Program-made: the position numbers and the translations under genes
In this document: positions 39,582 to 48,238 of the stretch, one piece after another
Position numbering within the stretch: the stretch's first letter is position 1
Layout: each line of letters begins with the position of its first letter
Notes under the pieces: generated by a model
The model's database searches: none
What the model saw: the letters and a program-made list of their open reading frames with translations, nothing else
What the model was told of the DNA's origin: nothing
Assembly (NCBI RefSeq): GCF_017873565.1
Contig: NZ_JAGGKH010000017.1
Span: 1-64,000 of the forward strand
Origin: Lederbergia galactosidilytica
GTDB taxonomy: Bacteria; Bacillota; Bacilli; Bacillales; Bacillaceae_C
Reading direction: 5' to 3'
Length of the DNA: 64,000 nt

Positions 39582-41165
39582 ATGAAAATGAAAAAAACCC
39601 TTCAAATAATGCTCATTATTTTTGCTGTTCTCACACTACTTGTTGCGTGTTCAGACAAAAAATCAAGTAATCAACAAACTATGGCAGTGAATAAAACTGG
39701 TTTTCCAATTGTGGATGAAGAGATCACGATAAAAATGGTAGGGCAAAAGTCTCCAACCCAAACAAATTGGGACAAGATGAAAGTATTAAACAGTTACGAA
39801 GAAAAAACAAATATTAAGATTCAGTGGGATACACCTGCAGGGGATGGTTATAGGGAAAAACTCAATCTTATGTTTGCGAGTGGTGAATATCCTGAAGCGT
39901 TCTTTGGTGGCGGATTATCTCGTGATGATGAAATAAAATACGGATCACAGGAAATATTAGTCCCTTTAGAGGATTTAATTGATGAATATGCCCCGAATTT
40001 CAAAAAAATTCTCGATGATAATCCGGATATTCGTCGAAGTATTACTACACCAGATGGACATATTTATGCTTTGCCTACAGTGATTGATGTTCCCCGTGAT
40101 TTATCGGGTCCAAAGCTATGGGTGAACAAAAAGTGGATTGATGATCTTGGGTTGGAAATGCCAAAATCTGTGGATGATCTTTATACTATCTTAAAGTCAT
40201 TTAAGGAAAATGATCCAAATGGTAATGGAGAAGCAGATGAAATACCGATCGGTTCCTCCAAACTGGAGGACATAAAATACGGTTTAATGGGAGCGTTCGG
40301 ATACCTAGGGAGTAATAATTTTAATGCCGTTGATGACAAAGTTGTTTACGTTCCGAGTACTGAGGAATATAAGGAATTTCTAATGTATATGAATAAATTA
40401 TATGAGGAAGGTTTACTTGATAAGGAAACTTTCACACAGGACGCACAAGCTGTAACAGCGAAAGGCCAAGAAATGCGACTTGGATTATTTATGGATGCAG
40501 GAGCATTTCTAAAAGTTCCAGTTGAACAAAGTGATCAATATGTTGCCTTACCACCCCTTACTAGTTCGGTTAATCAGGAATTAATGTGGCCGAGAACATC
40601 TGGCATTTCATCAGGGTCCTTCGCGATCACAGATAAAAATCCACATCCAGAAGCAACAATGCGTTGGGTAGATTATTTTTATTCTGAAGAGGGGAGCACT
40701 TTTATTGGAGTTGCAGGAGGAGTAGAGGGTGAAGATTGGGAGTGGATTGATGAAGAGAAAACAAAATGGGAACAGATTGTGCCTGAAGGAAGAACAATGG
40801 CTGAGATGGGAGCAGAGAGAACTCCAGCAGCAGGTACATTTGTACCTCACGTAATGAGGAAGGAATGGGTACTAAAAGAACATTCCCCCCTTAATAATGA
40901 GATTGATAAAGAGGTTAGTGAAAAATATGAAGAATACTTCAAAATTCCTTTCCCTGATACGTATTATACAAATGAAGAGATCGAAGAAGTGAATGCCATT
41001 CAAAGTGATATTAGTGATTATGTAGAAAGGATGACAGCTAAGTTCACTGTTGGAGAAGTATCTTTTGATGAATGGGATCAATATACGAAACAATTAAATA
41101 AGCTAAAACTGGAGCAATTAATTGAAATTCAGCAAGAGGCATATGATCGTTGGAAAGATAGTTAA
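39582..41165 (+). CDS. Oligosaccharide-binding lipoprotein (LplA type), copy 1
   Basis: A 527-residue solute-binding protein with a lipoprotein signal (LVAC, C23). It has the long LplA/AlgQ-like form. The DPNGNGEADEIP loop near residue 213 is the EF-hand-like calcium site known in alginate-binding AlgQ proteins. ATG 39582 follows AAGGGAGGAA. It is closely related along its length to the protein encoded at 48239 (shared blocks: GFPIVDEEITIKM versus GFPLVDEKITLNM, the calcium loop, and the QEAYDRW tail), so the two are paralogues. It binds the imported glycan fragment at the cell surface. Confidence 0.9.
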   Translation: MKMKKTLQIMLIIFAVLTLLVACSDKKSSNQQTMAVNKTGFPIVDEEITIKMVGQKSPTQTNWDKMKVLNSYEEKTNIKIQWDTPAGDGYREKLNLMFASGEYPEAFFGGGLSRDDEIKYGSQEILVPLEDLIDEYAPNFKKILDDNPDIRRSITTPDGHIYALPTVIDVPRDLSGPKLWVNKKWIDDLGLEMPKSVDDLYTILKSFKENDPNGNGEADEIPIGSSKLEDIKYGLMGAFGYLGSNNFNAVDDKVVYVPSTEEYKEFLMYMNKLYEEGLLDKETFTQDAQAVTAKGQEMRLGLFMDAGAFLKVPVEQSDQYVALPPLTSSVNQELMWPRTSGISSGSFAITDKNPHPEATMRWVDYFYSEEGSTFIGVAGGVEGEDWEWIDEEKTKWEQIVPEGRTMAEMGAERTPAAGTFVPHVMRKEWVLKEHSPLNNEIDKEVSEKYEEYFKIPFPDTYYTNEEIEEVNAIQSDISDYVERMTAKFTVGEVSFDEWDQYTKQLNKLKLEQLIEIQQEAYDRWKDS

Positions 41166-41202
41166 TCAAAAATAGAAGATTAGAATAGTAGATGAACTTG
41201 TA

Positions 41203-41250
41203 AAGGGACATGTAGAGTCAATTTATTGATGAATGTCCCTTATAATTTTA
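41203..41250 (+). terminator. Hairpin before the GH106-like gene
   Basis: AAGGGACAT (41203-41211) pairs with ATGTCCCTT (41233-41241). The tail is ATAATTTT, so termination is probably partial and the hydrolase gene could still be read from upstream. Confidence 0.55.
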
Positions 41251-41284
41251 CGGTTGGTAATTAAGAGGAGTGAGTTGAAAACCA

Positions 41285-44200
41285 ATGGATATTAAGATGA
41301 TAGAGCAATTTCAAAATCCAGGAATGGAGTTTCGTGGGAAACCTTTTTGGGCTTGGAATGGGAAATTGGAAGAAAAAGAATTATTACGACAAATAGATAT
41401 TTTAAAAGAGATGGGATTTGGTGGATTTTTCATGCATTCTCGAACTGGATTAGTAACGGAATATTTAAGTGATGAGTGGTTCCATCTCATCAATACATGT
41501 GCAGATCGAGCGAAAGAATTAGGAATGGAAGCTTGGCTTTATGATGAAGATCGCTGGCCAAGTGGAACAGCCGGAGGCGAGGTAACGAAAAATCCTGAAT
41601 ACCGTTTGAAGTTCATTCGTTTAAAAGTGCTTTCTATCGAGGATTTTCAATGGGATAAGAGAGTATTTGCTGCTTTCATTTGTCGATTAGAAGACGGCAT
41701 AAATTATTATGATTGCATTCAATTAAAAAAGGGAGATTTACCTCCTCCAGAAGAAGGAAAAAGTATTCTAGCCTTTTCAATTGAAGAAATGGAAAAGGAA
41801 AGTTTTTACAATGGGTATACATACGTAGATACAATGAATAGAGAGGCTACGGAATATTACTTACAATTAACACATGAAAAATACAAGCAGTTTAGTGGCG
41901 ACCGATTCGGTTCATCAATCAAAGGAATTTTTACAGATGAACCACATCGGGGGGCGGTAATGAATGGATTTGGTATCCAAAATGAGGATCCTGGCTATTT
42001 AACACCATGGACACCAAAATTATTTGCAGAATACCAAAGGAAGTTTGGCATCGATCTTGTTGAAAATTTACCAGAGTTGTTTTTACGGAAGAATGGTGAA
42101 AAGGTATCTTATGTGAAATGGTGTTATGTTGAACTTCTTCAAGAATTATTTCTGCAAAATTATGCCAAGCCATATTTGGAATGGTGCCAAGAAAATGGAT
42201 TGCAAGTGACTGGACATGTATTACATGAAGATAATTTGACTTCACAGGTAGCATTGAGTGGTTCGGTTATGCGCTATTATGAGTATATGGATTTGCCGGG
42301 AATTGATTTGCTTTCAGAGCATAATGTAAGTTTCTGGGTTGTGAAACAACTTTCCTCAGTCGCAAGACAATTAGGTAAACCGTGGATGTTATCAGAATTA
42401 TATGGGTGCACAGGCTGGCAAATGGGATTTCAAGGACATAAGGAAGTCGGAGATTGGCAAAGTCTATTTGGGATTAATGTACGCTGCCATCACTTATCTT
42501 GGTATACGATGGAAGGAGAAGCGAAGCGGGATTTCCCAGCTAGTATTCACTTTCAATCTGGTTGGTGGAAGGAATATAAAGCTGTGGAAGATTATTTTTC
42601 CCGTTTAGGTTTCATGCTACAGCTAGGAAAACCGGAATGTGATGTTCTCGTGATCCATCCAGTTGAAAGTGTCTGGTGTCAAGTATATCCTAACTGGTCT
42701 AAAACATTAATGACTCAATCAGAAGATGTGATAGAATTAGAGAAAACTTTCTCGGAGTTATTTTTCTCATTAGCCGGCCATCAGATTGATTTTGATTACG
42801 GTGATGAGGAAATGATTTCTCGTTTATATAGTATTGACCATGATGAGAGTGGGTTTCCACTATTAACGATTGGCCAAGCTGCCTATAAAACGATTGTAGT
42901 TGGAAAAATGACAACGATAAGGAAAACGACATTAAGTATCCTCAAAGAATTTATGAATGCTGGTGGACACGTTATATTTGCGGGAGAAACACCGGCATTT
43001 GTGGATGCAAAACCATCTGATGAAGTAATAAAACTGGCAAATCAAGCTATTCAAATTGCTTTTGATGGAGAGCAAATTGCAAAAAGCTGTCTATCGGTAA
43101 TTTCCCCATCCTTGCAGATCAAGGATCCAGAGTCAAATGCAGTCATTTCCGATATATTTTGCCAAGTTCGAAAAACAGCTGAACAGACGATTTTTGTTTT
43201 ATTAAATAAAAATCGAGATGTCAGCTACGAGAATGTTAGTGTACGTTTATTTGGAAATGGCAGTGTAGAAGAATGGGATTGTTTAAGCGGAAAGAGGTGG
43301 AAAATCAAAGGGAGAAAATCAGATGGTGATATAGAATTTAAATTGGACTTTTGTCCATCTGATCTCCATGTCCTTGTATTTCAGCATAAGCACGAAGACA
43401 ATGCACTTCCAATCAAGGATTCTTATAAAGTGATCGCCACTGAGAGGATTGAAAATTCCCTTTCTTATCAGTTGAACGAACCAAATGTTTGTGTGCTTGA
43501 CCGAGCACGATTTCAATTTCAATCATTAAAGCAGCAAGAGGAAAAAGATATTCTAAAAATTGATCAGACGATTAGAAGGCATCTCGGCTTAAAATTAAGA
43601 AGTGGAGAAATGATTCAGCCTTGGTATATCAACAAACAATCCAAAAATAAAGACCATCTTTATGGTCCCTTATTTCTTCATTATGATTTTGAAATTGACT
43701 GGATACCAGCAATGGGAATAGAGCTTGTACTTGAACAACCGGAATGTTTTAAAATCAAATTAAATAACGAGGAAATAAACAATCCAGAACTAAATGGCTG
43801 GTGGATTGATCCCTGTTTTAAGCGAGTGAAACTCTCAAGCGAGCAACTACGGATAGGGAAAAATACGATTACTTTAACAACAATGTTTCGACAAGGTTGT
43901 AATTTAGAAGCTATTTATCTGATTGGAAACTTTGGCGTGAAAATTGACAATGTAAAAAAGACAGTGACAAAATTACCGGAAAAGTTGAAGATTGGCGATA
44001 TCACGAAACAAGGCCTTCCTTTTTATTCTGGAAGCATTTCTTATGAACTAGATATTGTCAAACCAGAAGCGGACGAGGAAAGAATACTCTTATGCCTAGA
44101 AGGTTTTGCTGCGGCTTGTGTAAAATTAAGTAATCATAAAGAAAGCATTTTATTACCATGGCAGCCCTATGAATATGATATTACCAAGATGATTTCAAAG

Positions 44201-44422
44201 AATAGTAAGATCAATTTGGAGTTAATTTTAACTAGAAGGAATACATTTGGTCCATTACATCAAATTCCAATACACACTCCTTCGTATGGTCCTTTAAATT
44301 TTATAACCGAAGGAGATCAATTTTCAGAAGAATATAAGCTTATTCCATCTGGGTTGCTAACCAGTCCTCAAATAAGGAGGGCATACAGTTATCAATCTCA
44401 AGTGAAAACTAATATGGAATGA
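41285..44422 (+). CDS. GH106-like alpha-L-rhamnosidase
   Basis: A 1045-residue cytoplasmic glycoside hydrolase. The N-terminal region matches the GH106 pattern: NPGMEFRGKPFWAWNGKL, GGFFMHSRTGLVTEYLSDEW (cited to 20 residues) and WLYDEDRWPSG within the first 100 residues. Acidic candidates for catalysis include those in IFTDEPHRG and LSELYGCTGW. C-terminal beta-rich domains follow, including a galactose-binding-like fold. There is no signal peptide. GH106 enzymes remove terminal alpha-L-rhamnose from pectic or other rhamnosides. It follows the transporter genes, which implies hydrolysis of imported fragments. Family level is solid; exact substrate is inferred. Confidence 0.82.
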   Translation: MDIKMIEQFQNPGMEFRGKPFWAWNGKLEEKELLRQIDILKEMGFGGFFMHSRTGLVTEYLSDEWFHLINTCADRAKELGMEAWLYDEDRWPSGTAGGEVTKNPEYRLKFIRLKVLSIEDFQWDKRVFAAFICRLEDGINYYDCIQLKKGDLPPPEEGKSILAFSIEEMEKESFYNGYTYVDTMNREATEYYLQLTHEKYKQFSGDRFGSSIKGIFTDEPHRGAVMNGFGIQNEDPGYLTPWTPKLFAEYQRKFGIDLVENLPELFLRKNGEKVSYVKWCYVELLQELFLQNYAKPYLEWCQENGLQVTGHVLHEDNLTSQVALSGSVMRYYEYMDLPGIDLLSEHNVSFWVVKQLSSVARQLGKPWMLSELYGCTGWQMGFQGHKEVGDWQSLFGINVRCHHLSWYTMEGEAKRDFPASIHFQSGWWKEYKAVEDYFSRLGFMLQLGKPECDVLVIHPVESVWCQVYPNWSKTLMTQSEDVIELEKTFSELFFSLAGHQIDFDYGDEEMISRLYSIDHDESGFPLLTIGQAAYKTIVVGKMTTIRKTTLSILKEFMNAGGHVIFAGETPAFVDAKPSDEVIKLANQAIQIAFDGEQIAKSCLSVISPSLQIKDPESNAVISDIFCQVRKTAEQTIFVLLNKNRDVSYENVSVRLFGNGSVEEWDCLSGKRWKIKGRKSDGDIEFKLDFCPSDLHVLVFQHKHEDNALPIKDSYKVIATERIENSLSYQLNEPNVCVLDRARFQFQSLKQQEEKDILKIDQTIRRHLGLKLRSGEMIQPWYINKQSKNKDHLYGPLFLHYDFEIDWIPAMGIELVLEQPECFKIKLNNEEINNPELNGWWIDPCFKRVKLSSEQLRIGKNTITLTTMFRQGCNLEAIYLIGNFGVKIDNVKKTVTKLPEKLKIGDITKQGLPFYSGSISYELDIVKPEADEERILLCLEGFAAACVKLSNHKESILLPWQPYEYDITKMISKNSKINLELILTRRNTFGPLHQIPIHTPSYGPLNFITEGDQFSEEYKLIPSGLLTSPQIRRAYSYQSQVKTNME

Positions 44423-44430
44423 ATAATCAT

Positions 44431-44466
44431 AAGCAGTCGGAGATGAACTCTGGCTGCTTTTTTCTG
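44431..44466 (+). terminator. Terminator of the transporter-GH106 operon
   Basis: AAGCAGTCGGAG (44431-44442) pairs with CTCTGGCTGCTT (44448-44459) over 12 pairs, including two G-T, and runs into TTTTTT. It lies at the start of the 44423-44670 space, which therefore is not part of the next gene although its frame is open. Confidence 0.85.
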
Positions 44467-44636
44467 TGGAGAAGGGGCGGAGCTACGCTAAAGGAGTTCT
44501 ATTTAGCATATAATGAGTACACTTCATTCATGAAACCGAAGCGGCTACGCCCATACCACCTTATATACAAGGGTACCTGCTTTATACTTTACCCCCTCAT
44601 GAATGTTTTTGAGAAGGTTGCATTTGTTGGAATTAA

Positions 44637-44648
44637 AAAGTATACTTT
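44637..44648. promoter_or_regulatory. AAAGTATACTTT operator before the regulator gene
   Basis: A perfect 12-base palindrome 23 bases upstream of the regulator start, identical to 37332-37343. Position and identity suggest autoregulation. Confidence 0.6.
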
Positions 44649-44670
44649 ACTTGACTGGAGTGTGAACGTT

Positions 44671-45801
44671 TTGGGAAGTATAAAAAAACCGTTATACCAA
44701 CAGATTATAGATGATTTAAAGGATAAAATAATGAAGGGAAAGTTTTCTCCTAATGATCCCTTTCCTACGCAAATAGAATTGGCAAAATTATATGGAACGA
44801 GTGAAATAACATCCCGGCGTGCTTTAACAGAGCTTGCAAATGAAGGGTTAATTTATCGGATTAGGGGAAAAGGGACTTTTATTCATGATAAAAAAACACA
44901 CTTACCTAAAGAAGAAACTCCTCCTCAGTTAAAAAGATTATTTTTTATTTATAAAAATGTAGAAGTACAATCATTTAATCATCGGTTTTATAGTGATATG
45001 TTTAAAGGGATTCAAGAGGTATGCCAGCAAAACAATGTAGAATTTCATCTAATCAATATAGGGGAAACATTTGACTTACCTAGATGCGATGATGCCGGCT
45101 ATATCTTTTTGTCAGTTGAATCTGATGAGAATTATAGCAAAGCTTTGACACAATGGAAAAAGGAAAATAAAAAGATCATGACCGTCCATACTTTTTATCC
45201 CCACCTTCAAATCCCCTATGTAGTTGTTGATAACTATTCAGGTGGTTTTTTAGCAACACAGCATTTATTATCGTTCGGTCATCAACGAATTGGGATTGTG
45301 GTAACTGGCAATTCCCTTTTAGAAATGAGCAAAGAATTTACACTTCGTTTGCAGGGATATAGACAGGCACTTTTGCAAAACCAAATTCAATTTGATCCCG
45401 AACTAGTGTATGTAACAGAAGGAGAGTTTGAATCAGAGGAAATGGGGTATAAAGGGCTTAATCATTTAATGAAGCTAACAAACCCACCTACAGCTATTTT
45501 CTTTACTAGTGATTGTAAGGCTGTTGGTGCGATGAGAGCAGCAAGCGAAATGGGATTATCAATCCCTGATGATATTAGTATTGTTGGATATGATGATCTT
45601 GTCACAAGTGAGTATCTCATGCCGGGATTAACGACTATTAACCAAAATACGTATAAAGTAGGGAAGAGGGCAGCAGAGATTTTACTCTTTGAATGGGATC
45701 ATACCCTTTCCAACGGCTACCTAAAAGATGAAATTATGCCAAAGCTTGTTGTTAGAGGAAGTACAGCAGAAGAAGCAAAGTTTAAAATGGCAAGTAAATA
45801 A
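44671..45801 (+). CDS. AraR-type GntR/LacI hybrid repressor
   Basis: A 376-residue regulator. Residues 1-75 are a GntR winged helix (YQQIIDDLKDKIMKGKFS, PTQIELAKLYGTSEITSRRA, YRIRGKGTFI). Residues about 90-370 are a LacI/periplasmic-binding fold that senses a sugar (YVVVDNYSGGFLATQHLLS, IGIVVTGN, PDDISIVGYDDL). This combination is that of B. subtilis AraR. The frame is open from 44419, but a terminator and an operator lie in that part; GGAGTG (44657-44662) serves TTG 44671. By location and sites it should repress this glycan locus until its inducer, perhaps rhamnose or a fragment, is present. Confidence 0.88.
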   Translation: MGSIKKPLYQQIIDDLKDKIMKGKFSPNDPFPTQIELAKLYGTSEITSRRALTELANEGLIYRIRGKGTFIHDKKTHLPKEETPPQLKRLFFIYKNVEVQSFNHRFYSDMFKGIQEVCQQNNVEFHLINIGETFDLPRCDDAGYIFLSVESDENYSKALTQWKKENKKIMTVHTFYPHLQIPYVVVDNYSGGFLATQHLLSFGHQRIGIVVTGNSLLEMSKEFTLRLQGYRQALLQNQIQFDPELVYVTEGEFESEEMGYKGLNHLMKLTNPPTAIFFTSDCKAVGAMRAASEMGLSIPDDISIVGYDDLVTSEYLMPGLTTINQNTYKVGKRAAEILLFEWDHTLSNGYLKDEIMPKLVVRGSTAEEAKFKMASK

Positions 45802-45812
45802 TTTGAATGTTA

Positions 45813-45850
45813 ATGACCTTACCAGAGATGAGATGGTAAGGTCATTTTTA
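45813..45850 (+). terminator. Terminator after the regulator gene
   Basis: ATGACCTTACC (45813-45823) pairs perfectly with GGTAAGGTCAT (45835-45845) and is followed by TTTTTA. Confidence 0.85.
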
Positions 45851-45872
45851 ATGCAAAAAATAAAGTATTCTA

Positions 45873-45901
45873 TTGATATGCAAAAGTATACTTAGTATAA
45901 T
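45873..45901 (+). promoter_or_regulatory. Sigma-A promoter with operator between -35 and -10
   Basis: TTGATA (45873-45878), 17 bases, TATAAT (45896-45901) is a strong promoter. The palindrome AAGTATACTT (45884-45893) fills the spacer. This is the clearest evidence that the GTATAC palindromes of the locus are repressor sites. Confidence 0.8.
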
Positions 45902-45913
45902 GAATAACAAGTA

Positions 45914-45928
45914 TTGAAAGCGCTATCT
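45914..45928 (+). promoter_or_regulatory. cre site downstream of the GH78 promoter
   Basis: TTGAAAGCGCTATCT matches the CcpA consensus at every fixed position and begins 13 bases after the -10 box, where bound CcpA acts as a roadblock or blocks initiation. Confidence 0.75.
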
Positions 45929-46033
45929 ATACTGTGGAATAAAAAATATATTAGGGGGGACGGTAAATTAACAGAAAAATAGTAGATTTGCAGGTTAGTT
46001 CGGATTATTAATTGATGAAGGTAGGTTTTTAGT

Positions 46034-48160
46034 TTGACAGGAACGACTAACTATATGGGAAAGATTCCTTCTTGGGTATGGCATGAAGATGGAATGAAAC
46101 AAAAAGAGATTATTATTAAAAAAACATTTCACCTTTTAAATAAAGTTGGAAATGTTTCATTTAAGATGGCGTTAACGGGAACAGCAAGTGTTTTTCTTGA
46201 TGGGATTCTTATTGAGACGCTAAAAGAACATCCCCGTTTAGTCACTCGTTTTGAAGAAATCACAAATTTTCCTAACCATTTAAAAGCTGGTCAGCATGAG
46301 CTCAAGATTGAAATTAAATGTGAGACACCTATGCCTGTGGCACCTATTAGTATTCATTTGTCAAACCGTTTATTAGGAATGATTGGCTATTTAGAGGGGG
46401 ATGATCTCTGGATACCTACTGATACAACATGGATGACAGAGAATAGGCAAGTGACTGAAATCTGTGTATATGGAGAAGAACCTTTTGGTGATTTAGAGAA
46501 TAGTCCACCTTCGTTTATTAGAGGCGGTTTTGAGGATATTGTGACTAAATCAATTAAAGAGATTACTATTTTAAAGGAAAATTTACTAGAATCTAAGTGG
46601 CAAGATCAATTGGAAATTTATGGGGATTTGGGAGAAACATTTCCTCTAAGTGAATTTGAAGAGAAGGACAGATTTATTTTTTATCATGTTCGAAAACAGA
46701 CAGAATGGCGAGAAAAAAGAAAATGGCAAAGAAGCCTGGACCTTAGGGGAATTCCTAGTATAAGAATTGACCTACAAAAAGAATATAATGCCAGATTTAT
46801 CGTTAAAAATAAAGGCGCGATCCCCCTCACTATTCTTTGGAATGGATCTGAATCTATTGATGAATTAGAACATTATGATGGATGTATGACTGATTGGTTA
46901 GAAATAGAGCCAAATTGTCAAGCAAGCATTTTACCTCAAGGAATGCGTTACTTGGATTTCTTCATCTATGGACAACCAAACTGTAAATTTCATGCGGAAA
47001 TAGGCTTTGAAGAGGCCTATGCTGAGTTAGAACAAGTTGGTCGTTTCACAAGTGATCTGCCGTTATTAAACAATATTTATGATGTGGCAGTTCATACTAA
47101 TCGGATTTGTCATCAACTTGGATTATGGGATGGTATTAAACGAGACCGCTTGAATTGGGTTTATGATTACTACATGGCAGCCAAAGCGGATTATGTTTTA
47201 TGGGACGATTTTAAGGTTTTGAAACGATCAATTGTTGAACTTGGCCATGGAACTCCATACGGTTATTGGATGAATAGTATACCATCGTATACACTATGGT
47301 GGTTTAATAATGTTTGGGAATATTATTTACACACGGAGGATAAGGAGTTTATCCTTGCGATGAAAGAAGATATTCAGAAGCATCTCCAATGGGTAACGGA
47401 TAATATAGAATCTGATACAGGATTTTTTAAGGAAAAGCATGCTCCTTTTTTAGAATGGGTGCCAATGGAAGAGGAGGAATATTGGAACGCCTTTCATGCT
47501 CTCCTTATGATCACGAAGAAAAACTTGAATCAATTGATCGCATATGTTCCCGAGCTAGGTAGTCCAGTAAAATGGCAAGAACCCAATTTAAAGGAAGAAG
47601 ACTTTTTAGTAAATAGCCAAGCTTTAATTATTCCTTTAATGGGGATTTTAAGTGGTGTTGTTTCCGATACAAAGGCGATTGAGTTTCTGAAGACATATAA
47701 ACCTACTAATCCAATTTCGCCTCTATCCGCCTTTTGGATGGCAGAGTGTTGTTCAAAATTTGGATTACAAGAACATGCATGGAATGTGCTCCAAATTGTT
47801 TGGGGATATATGCTTGAAAAAGATAGTACAACTTTTTGGGAAAGTTCAATATTAACAGGGAAGCGTGATTTTCATCATAATCAAACTACTTATACGGCTT
47901 ATGATTCTTATCGGATGAGCTTATGCCATAGTTGGTCAAGTACCCCGGTTCAATGGATCAGTCGTTATATCTTAGGGATCAAACCGATGAAGCCAGGATT
48001 TAGGGAGGTTGTTTTCAAGCCTCTGCCGTTAGCTGAATTAAGATATTGTTCTGGTTCAATAAGCACGCCTTTTGGAGCTATTTATGTGCAGGTAAATAAA
48101 GAGAAAAATGGGGAGCTTGCGACAAAGGTAATTGCCCCACCTGAAGTTAGAATAATTTGA
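46034..48160 (+). CDS. GH78-like alpha-L-rhamnosidase
   Basis: A 708-residue cytoplasmic protein. The N-terminal third is beta-rich with a carbohydrate-binding look (ALTGTASVFLDGILIETL). The rest is an (alpha/alpha)6 barrel of the GH78 type: LGLWDGIKRDRLNWVYDYYM near residue 357 carries the conserved acidic KRDR region, YWMNSIPSYTLWWFNNVWEY follows, and HSWSSTPVQWISRYILGIKP is the family C-terminal motif (core CHSWSSTP). GH78 enzymes release alpha-L-rhamnose by inversion. TTG 46034 is served by AAGGTAGG. No signal peptide. Shorter than typical bacterial GH78 enzymes because fewer accessory domains are present. Confidence 0.8.
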   Translation: MTGTTNYMGKIPSWVWHEDGMKQKEIIIKKTFHLLNKVGNVSFKMALTGTASVFLDGILIETLKEHPRLVTRFEEITNFPNHLKAGQHELKIEIKCETPMPVAPISIHLSNRLLGMIGYLEGDDLWIPTDTTWMTENRQVTEICVYGEEPFGDLENSPPSFIRGGFEDIVTKSIKEITILKENLLESKWQDQLEIYGDLGETFPLSEFEEKDRFIFYHVRKQTEWREKRKWQRSLDLRGIPSIRIDLQKEYNARFIVKNKGAIPLTILWNGSESIDELEHYDGCMTDWLEIEPNCQASILPQGMRYLDFFIYGQPNCKFHAEIGFEEAYAELEQVGRFTSDLPLLNNIYDVAVHTNRICHQLGLWDGIKRDRLNWVYDYYMAAKADYVLWDDFKVLKRSIVELGHGTPYGYWMNSIPSYTLWWFNNVWEYYLHTEDKEFILAMKEDIQKHLQWVTDNIESDTGFFKEKHAPFLEWVPMEEEEYWNAFHALLMITKKNLNQLIAYVPELGSPVKWQEPNLKEEDFLVNSQALIIPLMGILSGVVSDTKAIEFLKTYKPTNPISPLSAFWMAECCSKFGLQEHAWNVLQIVWGYMLEKDSTTFWESSILTGKRDFHHNQTTYTAYDSYRMSLCHSWSSTPVQWISRYILGIKPMKPGFREVVFKPLPLAELRYCSGSISTPFGAIYVQVNKEKNGELATKVIAPPEVRII

Positions 48161-48238
48161 CATTATTTAGTTTTAAATCCTTAATAATTATATTTTTAAT
48201 AGAGTGCGTGAAATTTACTAAAAATGGGGGCGTATTTA

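Noticed and set aside
44419-44670. N-terminal extension of the AraR-like regulator by 84 residues
   Set aside because: The stretch contains a strong terminator and the operator palindrome, and the winged helix of the family starts right after TTG 44671.
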